From Euglena gracilis (lineage: Eukaryota; Euglenida; Euglenophyceae; Euglenales): 64,000 nucleotides of DNA. Below the pieces are notes generated by a model. It was not told where the DNA came from, made no database searches, and saw nothing but the letters and a program-made list of their open reading frames with translations. Shown in pieces: positions 40,401-47,800 of the stretch. A program made the translations under genes and the position numbers. Where the stretch lies: contig CP154956.1 in assembly GCA_039621445.1 (NCBI GenBank), positions 63,256,257-63,320,256 of the forward strand, written 5' to 3'. The number at the start of each line of letters is the position of its first letter. Positions within the stretch are counted from its first letter, which is position 1.

Positions 40401-42873
40401 TTGGTCCTGGCCCCCCGGCAGGTTATTTGGGCCCTTTTTTCAGCGCCATAAAGGAATTTTGCCTGAAAAAGGGGGGTGCCAAGTTACTGTTACTGGAACC
40501 ATCCTTTTTGCCCCCTCAGTTTGCACAATTTTTATGCAACTTTTGTTAATTTTTTTTTCTGACCCCCCAGTGCTTATCCTTTCTGAAACCTTTTGTAAAT
40601 GATTTTATCAAGGGAGGGGACCATTGCAAATCTGAATTTCTTGCAGAAGATCACTTTATCAGCATTGTTTTGGCGATGGGGTTTTTTTTTAAGTCTTGGA
40701 CCCGGGGGGGGGGGTAGGGTGGATGGGTCCGGCGAGCCCCCCCCCCCCCAGGGGGTCCCCCCAGGACTTTTCAGCGCCTTTGGCGCTGAAAATTTTTGAA
40801 AAGGTGCTATTTTTAGCATTTTCACGATTTTCCGGCCATTTTCGGGGAAAATGGAGGGGGTCCCCCGGGACCCCCCAGGGGGTGGGTGAGTGGGGAGGAC
40901 CCCCCCTTCCCCCCAGTTTTAAAAAAAATCCCCTGATTGGCGGAATTTGATTCTGTCGCCAAATATAAGCCCCCCCAACGTGAAGCCCGCCGAGAGTGCT
41001 TTTTTGTTGTGGCAAAATATGAATTTTTGCGTAAATATTACACTTTTTTTTCACAACAATACAACAATGGTGCACTTTTGCGAGAATTATGGGGCGTACA
41101 ATTGAAATTTTGCTACAGAATTGCTATTTGACTGCAGTTGAAGGCCACCAAAGTTCATAGGGGCCACCAAAAAGTTTGATTTTTCCCAAGTATAAAGCCC
41201 CCTCCCCAAGGTCTTCAAATCCTGACCAAATATAAAGCTGGGGAGATTTGTATTTGAGGGACTTTTCTGACAAACGTCATTTTGTGAATGATGTGTTTCA
41301 TAAACACTCTATTATCGAACCACCCGGTTGACGATCTTCCAAGTCCTCAGCGAGAGGTTCTATGTTTTCGGGGAGTTCAATATTTCATCGACCTGAAGTT
41401 TGCCGTTTGGTTTTCCAAATATTGCAGTGCATGTTTCCAACCGCACCAAATGTCATGTTTTGGACCATTTTCAACCCCTGTTTTCTATTGCTGCAATTTG
41501 GAGCATGAAGAAATTAGGCTTGGGTAAGATGAAGGCTTTTCTTTTGAAGGGATTAAAAAGTCTCTGTGTCACCCACGGGAAAATTGATACCCGCAATTTT
41601 TCTGCAATTTCAACGATTCTCCGCAATTTTCTGCAAAAAAATTTAACTCTTTCCCCAATTTTTCTGCATGAACCTGCTGAATGAGATGGAAGGCGACATT
41701 AGATCCGGCCATTCTTTGAACGTTTGCAAGGGAACCCAGGTGCTTTTTGTTATTTTGTTGCAAATTCGCCGAATTTTGCCAAAATTTACAAATTTTGACA
41801 ATCCTGGCAATTTCTGGTCTTTTTATCGGGTTGTTTCCCCTGCAATTTCTGCCGGGAAATAATTTCGACCCAGAAAAATTCAGCATCCTGGACCAGATTT
41901 GACCTGCTACCAAAGTTTTCGTTGAATTTTTTTTGCCGGTTTTGCATTTTTCTCCCAAGTCATTCCATATATCCAGAGTCAGCATGTCCCCAAAATTACA
42001 AAGATCATAGTTTGGTATTTTTTTGTTGTAAAAATGTGAGTAATGGCCCAAAACCCACATCTATGTTGCAAAATAACCGAATTTGAGAATTTTTTTGTCC
42101 CCTCCAGCAGAAGTGTAGTAAATCCCAAACCCGATATTTTTGCAATTTTCCCCCAGTTTTCCCGCAGTTTTCCGCAATTTTTACGCAATTTTCTAACATC
42201 GATCCCCCCTGGGCACCATGGTTTGGTTGTGTTCAGTGGTCAAATGAAAGATCAGCGTGAATTTTTTCCCCCAAAATTGTCCTTGCAAAAGGTGTGTCCC
42301 GCACCCTGAGGGTCAATTCAAATATACATGGGTTTCCTTAAAGATACAAAATTTCGTTACACTCTGTGAATATGCTGTTCCAAGGTTCAAAGTATTAGAG
42401 TTGCATCCCAGCCACGGTCCACCAGAAACAGCCAGAAAGCCAATAATATATATATATATATATATATTCGACCAGGGGTGCTACTTCATTGTGGAAGGGG
42501 GGAGTTTGCCTCCGTCCCCCTTGCCGTGAACACGTGAACAGGTGAAAGGATCTGCCTCCAAGGCCTCGCCGCAGATGGTGGTGTTTGTCGTGCATTTGTT
42601 CTACGACCAAACCGTTGGGGACCTGAGATGGCTTGGATGGAGGTCTGGGCTGCCTTCGTTTTGCCTCACATTCCCTCCAAGCTTTTGTGTTCCTGTGGCT
42701 CCCATCCAAGCCATGCGGTGCGGCGCCAGGTTCTGGGACAACTGGGGCCCGGGGCCGGAAGCGGGTTCGAGCTGTGCTCTGCATTCCCCAGCACGGTGCT
42801 CGTGGATGACCGCCTCACCCTCCAAGCGGCAGGGCTGGTCCCGACTGCCACTGTTCATATCAAATGGACCTGA
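25258..42873 (+). CDS. UBXN11: UBXN11 (Socius)-like UBX/SEP protein, at least 12 exons over 17.6 kb
   Basis: The model joins 25258-25401, 27184-27327, 28438-28514, 29250-29536, 29670-29768, 31810-32015, 33100-33222, 33282-33422, 34078-34236, 36725-36940, 42542-42642 and 42711-42873 (TGA). Every junction keeps phase, giving about 619 codons; human UBXN11 has about 520. The order matches the family: an N-terminal coiled coil, a linker, a SEP domain (GPFRPYHWPAAQ then FPYELKDKFPDGVPLEV), an FLNRLP segment and a C-terminal UBX-like domain ending LTLQAAGLVPTATV. In mammals UBXN11 binds Rnd GTPases. The UBX loop has FPS where p97-binding UBX domains have FPR, so canonical p97 binding is doubtful. 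The first coding exon was not found. Most introns exceed 0.7 kb and hold mobile elements; three are short (59, 68 and 133 nt). Confidence 0.9.
26270..26700 (-). repeat. ATAAGACC repeat family, inverted block in UBXN11 intron
   Basis: The reverse complement of 24480-24910: GTCTTATTTTTGGG words flank a core with ATGTGTGAATTGGTGTAAGT and CACTTCAAAGACTGAAAATT. Together with the forward block it makes a long inverted pair spanning the first located UBXN11-like exon. Confidence 0.8.
26945..27150. repeat. Element I copy in UBXN11 intron
   Basis: TTTTTTAGTCTTGGACCCCC at the left, then GTGGGTGGATCCGGCCGACC, a GGCACCGAGGCGCCG hairpin and AAGTGGGTGCCCAGGACCCC. A very similar version with GTGGATCCGGCCGGACCC is at 57425-57560. 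Confidence 0.75.
27184..27327 (+). CDS. UBXN11: UBXN11-like exon: coiled coil
   Basis: 48 codons between CTGTGCAG and GTACAGG, reading VSTFCEEVQARDQRIQQLQR and ending KQLEEENEVLK. It is charged and heptad-like, phase 0 at both ends, and continues the helix of the preceding exon. Element I ends about 30 bases before the acceptor. A 33-base segment at 27470-27502 has splice-like borders but introduces a stop in phase, so it is left out. Confidence 0.9.
28438..29768 (+). CDS. UBXN11: UBXN11-like exons: end of coiled coil and acidic linker
   Basis: Three exons. 28438-28514 (RERAHNTRLMQQVLQQGAIL) ends in phase 2 and is completed by the A at 29250. 29250-29536 (CADVERDCLDDFLDNATDPM, serine-rich, then FDWGKCVVDAKAMGFLAEDK) and 29670-29768 (KISDPEDGLMASDSC) follow. 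The intron 29537-29669 appears to use a GC donor (GCAG/GCAGGC) and contains AAGGTTTTTT repeats. The end at 29768 is set by phase to the next exon; otherwise the frame stops at TGA 29774. Confidence 0.7.
29560..29665 (+). repeat. AAGGTTTTTT tandem repeat in an intron
   Basis: About nine copies of a decanucleotide TTAAGGTTTT fill most of a 133-base intron directly before its TCCTCAG acceptor. The same repeat recurs at 31535-31680, two introns away, upstream of the SEP exon. Confidence 0.9.
30000..30183 (-). pseudogene. BED-like zinc-finger fragment (transposase relic) in UBXN11 intron
   Basis: Antisense to the host gene the frame reads FRGDPLCIPCNKVLSNVYGG then LHGHVFGIAHMKKLDYFV, a Cys-x2-Cys...His-x5-His arrangement like the BED/CGGBP1-type fingers of hAT transposases. 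The frame is open to its upstream end at 30183. No catalytic domain follows. Confidence 0.45.
30479..30846. mobile_element. GACAGTGAGCT repeat element with ACCATGCCCC ends
   Basis: TTACCATGCCCCCCCCC at 30480 and GGGGGGGCATGGTAA at about 30833-30846 are inverted ends. Inside lie GAGCTATTCCC words and the shared body of 5070-5225 and 7138-7290 in inverse orientation. It is fully intronic. Confidence 0.75.
31810..32015 (+). CDS. UBXN11: UBXN11-like exon: N-terminal half of SEP domain
   Basis: The exon ends KPVPIVFYLDGLCMNNGPFR then PYHWPAAQ, matching the SEP signature (LYxNGI..DGPFxP....Q). Upstream residues GWLIETTHAFLRSLMPEHEI and GANVVKLQ match the pre-SEP segment. The start at 31810 (after GCTAAAG) is chosen because its phase fits 29768. 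The end before GTGCAGC is secure. Confidence 0.8.
33100..33422 (+). CDS. UBXN11: UBXN11-like exons: C-terminal half of SEP and variable exon
   Basis: 33100-33222 reads AVIQDLLDEFFPYELKDKFP then DGVPLEVVDK, the conserved end of the SEP domain. After a 59-nt intron, 33282-33422 (GVFFFQNLRPVVTPLQLQDD and a lysine-rich end) has no clear human counterpart but good splice sites and phase. It may be lineage-specific or alternatively used. Confidence 0.85.
34078..34236 (+). CDS. UBXN11: UBXN11-like exon: FLNRLP segment
   Basis: 53 codons between TTGCACAG and GTGTGTC, reading EYQVVSKETFLNRLPAQVVC and LVPVRAGVSDLLQPQQ. This aligns with human MTAEKFLNRLPKFVIRQGEV. Phase 0 at both ends. Confidence 0.92.
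34983..35320 (-). pseudogene. Possible transposase fragment in UBXN11 intron
   Basis: Antisense frame of 109 codons reading LRWDATFWHWGLFRLLRQIK and PALVDLQLRERHASS. The opening resembles the RWNST segment of hAT transposases. It lies in the same orientation as the BED-like fragment at 30000-30183. No catalytic residues can be confirmed. Confidence 0.3.
35770..35937 (+). CDS. Possible optional exon inside UBXN11-like gene
   Basis: After TTGATCGCAG the frame reads WISVLQKINIQTRILDILSG and onwards and remains open. It would fit phase 0, but nothing in UBXN11 corresponds, and its donor is unclear (GTGGAG near 35880 or GTGGTC near 35927). It is kept apart from the main model. Confidence 0.25.
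35940..36220. repeat. GCGATGCAGG repeats flanking a small inverted segment
   Basis: Clusters of GCGATGCAGGGCGATG-type repeats at 35943-36035 and 36190-36220 surround a GACCAAAAGTGGCCAAAAG stretch. Intronic and non-coding. Confidence 0.6.
36725..36940 (+). CDS. UBXN11: UBXN11-like exon: linker before UBX domain
   Basis: It ends REVEHRVVQTAAFLEAKNAS then a serine/threonine-rich stretch and SIATIQ before GTGTGG. This matches the human segment with ETPTLAAERERSQESPNTP. The 3' end is secure; the 5' end (after CTCGAG) is chosen by phase and could be shorter. Confidence 0.75.
38172..38322 (+). repeat. 150-bp repeat shared with 51776-51930
   Basis: CAAAAGGAGCCTTTCTTTTA, GGCCAAGGATA, ACATCTGTGTCAG and TATTCAAAGAACATTTGAAA occur in the same order in both places with roughly 90 percent identity. 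It marks the left edge of the large duplicated region. Confidence 0.85.
38405..38565. repeat. Foldback hairpin carrying interstitial telomeric repeats
   Basis: Left arm: GTAGTACCCCCGGGGGGTAT, TAAACTTGACACCAGG and GCACGGGTTA. Right arm: TAACCCGTGCCAAACCTGG, TGTCAACTTTAGTACCCCCC and GGGGGTACTAAACTT. The loop is about eight CCCTAA-type units with three variants (38457-38508). A solo copy of the arm lies at 53970-54005. Confidence 0.9.
38566..38930. repeat. AT-rich microsatellite tract
   Basis: TATATTATATTA and TTAATTAACATAA repeats. The counterpart at 54006-54475 is dominated by a pentamer TATTA array. Confidence 0.9.
40250..40350. repeat. Short copy of element M
   Basis: Poly-C tip, CAAATAGTATTGCACTGCAG, CACTATTTGGAC and GAGCTCTATTGGCCC match words in 21690-21950, absent from copy 2 of the block. 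CCAGGTTATT/AATAACCTGG inverted words follow to 40450. Confidence 0.65.
40680..40937. repeat. Element I, near-complete copy
   Basis: Left end TTTTTTTTAAGTCTTGGACC and right end CCAGTTTTAAAAAAAATCCC are inverted. Inside are a GCGCCTTTGGCGC hairpin and GAAAAGGTGCTATTTTTAGC. Partly shared with copy 2 at 56530-56730. Confidence 0.8.
42443..42470. repeat. (TA)n microsatellite
   Basis: About twelve TA units 70 bases before the acceptor of the penultimate UBXN11-like exon. Confidence 0.95.
42542..42873 (+). CDS. UBXN11: UBXN11-like exons: UBX-like domain and C-terminus
   Basis: 42542-42642 reads VFVVHLFYDQTVGDLRWLGW and ends in phase 2. After a 68-nt intron (42643-42710) the frame continues HAVRRQVLGQLGPGAGSGFE, CSAFPSTVLVDDRLTLQAAG and LVPTATVHIKWT to TGA. 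This is the beta-grasp UBX-like fold of UBXN11 (human ...DNTIGDVRALL..FPPTLY..LTLQAAGLVP). The FPR loop is FPS here. Confidence 0.92.
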
Positions 42874-43029
42874 TTGTTGATTGTATGTTGGTTTGTCTAT
42901 GACCCTATGTCCAGTACCTTGTGTTGCACTGCAATCCCAACCCAGAGGCTTTTTTTCAAACATGCCATTCTTCAAGTGCCACAGGTCATTTGTGACTGGA
43001 TATCAAAACAATTCCTTGAATTCCTTAAC

Positions 43030-43850
43030 CCCCCCAGGTTTGAGGTGCCGATCTTTTTTTTAAAAAAAATACAAAAAATATTTGGAGCTTTGAAAATATT
43101 GGAAAGCCCCTCGCTGAGAACCCATTTGTCCCGACCCCCACTCCCTGGGGAGGGGGGGTTCGTTGGATTGCCCCCCTCCCTCCTCCGGGGGTCCAACGTC
43201 CCCGGTCGGATTTCACCAGCAATTCCTTGACTTGAAGAACCTCGCTGATCCACCAAACCTGATCCAAGGCCAGGGGGGTTCATGGGTTGGAGTGTTTATC
43301 ACGTTAGCAGGCTTCTTTTTAACTCAGAAGACCCTGGTGGGGGGGGTCCCAGCCAGAGGCCCGGACAAGCGGTTTCGGTGCAAAGCACCAAACTGTCTTG
43401 GGAAATGTAGTTAGACGGCCTGGTTTTGGGGGTCCCTTGCCGGGCTGGGCTAGTGGGTTGGTGGGGACCCCCCTGGGGAGAATCCTGTTTGGAAGCCCCA
43501 ATTAGAAGTCCCTCTGGAATGTGTATGACACCCACCACTGAAGGAATGGGTGGCGATAACGGTGATGATAGTGATGCGTGTGGCGACTGAAGGTTTTTTG
43601 TTGGTTGTGCCTTTTCCCCTGCCCTGTTGTCCTTAGCAGGGCGGCCGGACAATAAGGGGGTGGGGACAGGCTTCTTTTTAAGTCAGAAGACCCCCCAGGG
43701 GGGGGGGGTGGGTGGGTGGGTCCGGGGCCAGACCCTGGAGGGGGTCCCGGGCCAGAGGCCCAGGTTTGGTTCGCACCGAAAATTTTTTGGGAAGGTCTCC
43801 AAAAGAAGCCTGGGTGCGGTAATGATGATGTGGTCTGGGGACCCAGGACT
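43030..43850. repeat. Element I-related repeats downstream of UBXN11-like gene
   Basis: 43125-43240, 43310-43500 and 43660-43800 carry GGGTCC, CCAGGGGGG and TTCTTTTTAACTCAGAAGAC words in direct duplicate. No coding exon is seen. Confidence 0.55.
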
Positions 43851-43913
43851 CAAAGAGGGAAGTTAGAACTTTGATACTAAAGTGCCCCAGAGGAGATGAC
43901 CCCAGAGCCTATG

Positions 43914-43975
43914 GGACACACACAGTATATGTGGTTGTGTGTCCCAGATGCCCCAGGAACGATTTTGGGCAGGTG
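43914..43975 (+). other. Hairpin followed by a possible first-exon segment
   Basis: GGGACACACACA (about 43914) pairs with TTGTGTGTCCC (to 43946) in a near-perfect 11-12 base stem. Immediately after comes CAG then ATGCCCCAGGAACG, TTTTGGGCAG and a GTGAGA donor (MPQERFWA). This could be a small 5' exon of the gene at 44854-49922, but its phase 1 does not fit the next located exon. Confidence 0.25.
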
Positions 43976-43994
43976 AGACTGAGCCCAACATCAT

Positions 43995-44225
43995 ATCCCC
44001 CCCTAATAGAAGCATAATAGAAGGTCTGCTTAATTGCGGACCGCCACCTTCGGTGGCGGGGGGTGGGCTTCTATTTGGATCATATCTTTTCGATTTTAGT
44101 TGGTTTCTTTTAGAATTCCCATCAAAATGGGGGTGCGCTTGTAGCGGACCGCCCCCTTTGGTGGCGGGGGGTGCGCTTTAATTTGGACCCTGCGCTTGTA
44201 GCGGCCCCCCCGCTTCTATTAGGGG
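43995..44225. repeat. Element M-like repeat with CTTCTATTAGG ends
   Basis: CCCCCTAATAGAAGC at the left and GCTTCTATTAGGGGAGG at the right are inverted. Inside are two GGACCGCC..GGTGGCGGGGGGTG hairpins. Confidence 0.75.
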
Positions 44226-44387
44226 AGGTTACCACCCATTTCAGCTTTTGAAAATGTGCAGGGGGTTGTTTCAAGTTTGACATATCGAGGAAGGCCACCT
44301 ACCACCTGCCTGAAGAAAATACAAAAATTTTCAGGCTGGCCAGCAGAAAAATATACTGCACCATTTATTAAATGCTGGGGTCAGTGG

Positions 44388-44520
44388 CAGGGAATTTCTT
44401 AAGCCGGAGGGTACCCTACCCCCCGGGGGGGGGGTCCAGCCAGCCAGCAGCTCAAATCCAGCCAGCAGCCTTTTTGCAGCCGGAGGCTGGACCCCTGGGG
44501 GGTCCTTAAGAAATTCCCCA
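44388..44520. mobile_element. hAT-like MITE (CAGGGAATTTC family), copy 2
   Basis: Ends CAGGGAATTTCTTAAG and CTTAAGAAATTCCCCA, with the 8-base duplication GTCAGTGG at 44380-44387 and 44521-44528. The 133-base body shares its first ~80 bases with the copy at 2455. A diverged relative without a clear duplication is near 58292-58410. Confidence 0.88.
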
Positions 44521-44853
44521 GTCAGTGGTTTCGTACCTTGTTTGTTTGGCCAAAGGGGTTGAGGGGGTTTCCCCCTCCCCTGGGTGGATGGGCGGGGGAC
44601 TCCCCCTCCCCCAGTTTTGAAAATCCCTGAATCTGACCCCCCCCCTCCAACCCCCAAATCGCCAATTTTCGGAAAAATTGTCAAAAATGGCTTGATCAAA
44701 GTGGGGATGTGGCCCCGGGCCTCCGCCCGTTTTTTTTTGGTGATTCCATCAATATACTTCATGACTGATTTCTTTAATTTATTAATTTCAAGTGATTTCA
44801 AGTAATATTTATTAATTTCAAGTGATTGCATTTTTTGTATCTCGTCCTCACAG

Positions 44854-47800
44854 CATTTTTTTCTTTTTGATGACGGCTCAGTTCAAAGTCGCTTTGTTAG
44901 CTATCGCTTCATCCATTGCAGTGGTGTGACGTGATTGTATGCACTGCGTCCTTTTTATTTTACATTTGTTCTTCTTCCTCTCTAATTTTTGCTGTTTTCT
45001 TTTCCAGTACTTCACATTTACCTAATTGTTTTTGCCAGCTTGTAGTTTTGGAACAACACAAGTGTGCTTTCTTTGTGTTTTTTTCATTGTGGGAAATTGG
45101 TGTTTTTTTTGCCGTTTTTCCTGGTTTTTTTTATTTTTGCTGGGAAATTGGACCTTATTTTCCCACTGAAACCAAAATTTTTGTTGATTCCTTGAAAATA
45201 TTATATAATATTTAATATAATATATAATATTATATTATATATCAAAATATTAAACAGAAATTTGAAAAATGCATTTTTTTTCTACCACGTTGCATATAGG
45301 ATGAAAAAATTTTCCTGGAGGAGGTGAAAGGTTTTCCAAGTCCTCCGGCAGAAAGCGTACAAGATTCTGAAGGAATTTGCACATGCCAAAGGAATTTGCA
45401 TTTTTTTTGCATTTTTTTGTTTATTTTTGTGCTTTTTTTGCATCGCATTTTTGAATCGCATTTTGAGGGCATGCTGCGTCCCCCCCGTTCAGGAGTCGGG
45501 AAAAATTCGTCCTATAATTCGGCGCCCCCGGAAGTACTGGAAGGTCTGGTGTGGGGGTCGGACCCCACCACCCAGAGGATGGGGGTGGGGGGTCGACCCC
45601 CCCCCACCCCCATCCAGGATGGGGGGTCCACCCCCCCCCCACCCCCATCCATAGGGTTTTGGGGATTCCCCCACAGCCCTGATCAGGAGAATTCCAACTT
45701 CCCCTGTTTTCATTGGTGTCCATTCATCTACTCCCTCCCCATCCCAATGAAACTGAAATCACAATCAACACGGTCTGGAAAGGGGACGCTCATTAGGAAT
45801 ATTGTAGTATGGGGATTTGTATTGCTGAAAAACGCGGCAATTTAGACACTCCCGGCGCCTCTTTTCATTGGGCTAGTGATTACACTGTTGGTCATTCATG
45901 CACCCATATCCCATTTCAACCGAACCATGCCTTTCTAATTTTATAGTTCAATTAACTTAAAATTTGTGGTTGAATATTTTTTTCGAACCACATTAAATGA
46001 ATGTTTGATGGGCGGTGAATTGGAGTTATCCCACACATGTGCCCAGGGCTGTTTTCCCTATTGTCAGCCGCTTCTTTGCAGTGCCTTTTCCTTTTTGGCT
46101 CAGGTGTTCCTTCTCAAGCATTCAGATGGACAAACATTTGCAGTTAAGACGCAGCCATCTGTCAATTTTGTCAATGCAAGGGTGCAGAATGCACAGGTTT
46201 GACCTTCTGGTATCCCCTTGGCTCAAAAAAATGAAGACAGAGCAGGTCTGAATATGGAGCAGGATAAAATTCTCCCTTTTTTTTGCATTTGAAGGGAGGG
46301 GTAGGTCGCCCTCTTCACCTCCTTAGATGGCTAAGACCAAGTAATCAATATGATCTTTTTGATTCTGTCCTTACCCCCCCCCCAAATATTAAAGTCCTGC
46401 CCAAATTATAAACTGGGGGGTTGTTATGGTGTGCTATTTTATTTTGCATTACCATGCCTCCCCCATATAAGACCAGGTTTTGAATAGTGCTGAGCTCTTG
46501 ATAAGCGCGCACCCACCCCTTCATTGACCCCTCCATACATACCGGTACACCCCATGGAGCTCTTTTGACTGAAATTCATGTGTTTGTGCCAGAAACAGGG
46601 CGCTGGCGGGTCGAAAAACGCTCGTTTTCGGCTCAAAACCAGTTTTTCTGGGTCCGGGAGGCCAAAAAACGTCGTTTCGGGCAAAAAATTTTTTTCGATT
46701 TTTTTCGACTTTTTTGACCCGGTTTTGACCCAAAGTCAATGGGTCGGCGGCCCAAAACGGGGCGCCGGCGGGTCGAAAAACGCTCGTTTTCGGCTCGAAA
46801 CCAGTTTTTCTGGGTCCGGGAGGCCAAAAAACATCGTTTCGGACAAAAAATTTTTTTCGATTTTTTTCGACTTTTTTGACCCGGATTTGACCCAAAGTCA
46901 ATGGGTCAGCGGCCCAAAACGGGGCGCCGGCGGGTCGAAAAACGCTCGTTTTCGGCTCGAAACCAGTTTTTCTGGGTCCGGGAGGCCAAAAAACATCGTC
47001 TCGGGCAAAAAAAATTTTTTCGATTTTTTTCGACTTTTTTGACCCGGATTTGACCCAAAGTCAATGGGTCGGCGGCCCAAAACGGGGCGCCGGCGGGTCG
47101 AAAAACGCTCGTTTTCGGCTCAGAAACAGTTTTTCTGGGTCCGGGAGGCCAAAAAACATCGTTTCGGGCAAAAATTTTTTTTTCGATTTTTTCGACTTTT
47201 TTGGCCGAAAACGGCTAAGTCGAACAGAGGGAAAAGTGTACAAAATGGCCTGAAATGGCCAAACTGGCCAAAAAAACGCCCGTGTCTCGGGCTGGGCGGG
47301 GAGTTGCGGGGAAACCAAAATCCCAGTAGATAGAGCGTTCCAAGGGCTTCAATTTAGGTCCCTGGACATTTCTTTTGATTTTGCATCATTTTCGAGAAAT
47401 TTTGAAAACATCGATTTTTTGACCCCCCACCCCCCGAAAACGGCTAAGTCGAACAGAGGGAAAAGTGTACAAAACGGCCAGCTGCGCCGAAAACGGCCGT
47501 ATCTCGGGCTAGGCGAGGAGTTGGGGGGAAATCAAAATACCGGTGGATGGGGCGTTCCAAGGGCTTCAAATCAGGTCTCCGGACATTTCCTTTGATTTGG
47601 CTTCATTTTGGAGATATTTTGAAAATTGACATTTTTTGGCCGAAATGGCAGAGTCCAAAAGGGGGGGGCTTATCCAGGGGGGGCGGGTAAATCCTACCGA
47701 GTTTGGACCCCTTCGCGCGTGAATAACTCGGGCCTGGCGGGGAGTTGGGGGTCAAACCCAGGTGATTTGGAAACTAGAAATCCAGTCGCTCGCGACTGAA

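Larger units (their letters stand above)
38880..41640 (+). repeat. Large duplicated block, copy 1 (in UBXN11 intron)
   Basis: Segments 38880-39240, 39241-39560, 39561-40040 and 40760-41640 match 54420-54780, 54885-55180, 56035-56510 and 56540-57425 in order and orientation. Exon-like pieces (CDIWKAESRFGVVALGQG after GGTGACAG; VQYFIDLKFAVWFSKY) are conserved in both. It may be an old duplication or two copies of a large mobile element carrying gene fragments. Confidence 0.9.

Noticed and set aside
46104-46196. Protein kinase ATP-binding lobe (VFLLKHSDGQTFAVK)
   Set aside because: No glycine loop precedes it, and the joined following exons contain no HRD, DFG or APE motif.
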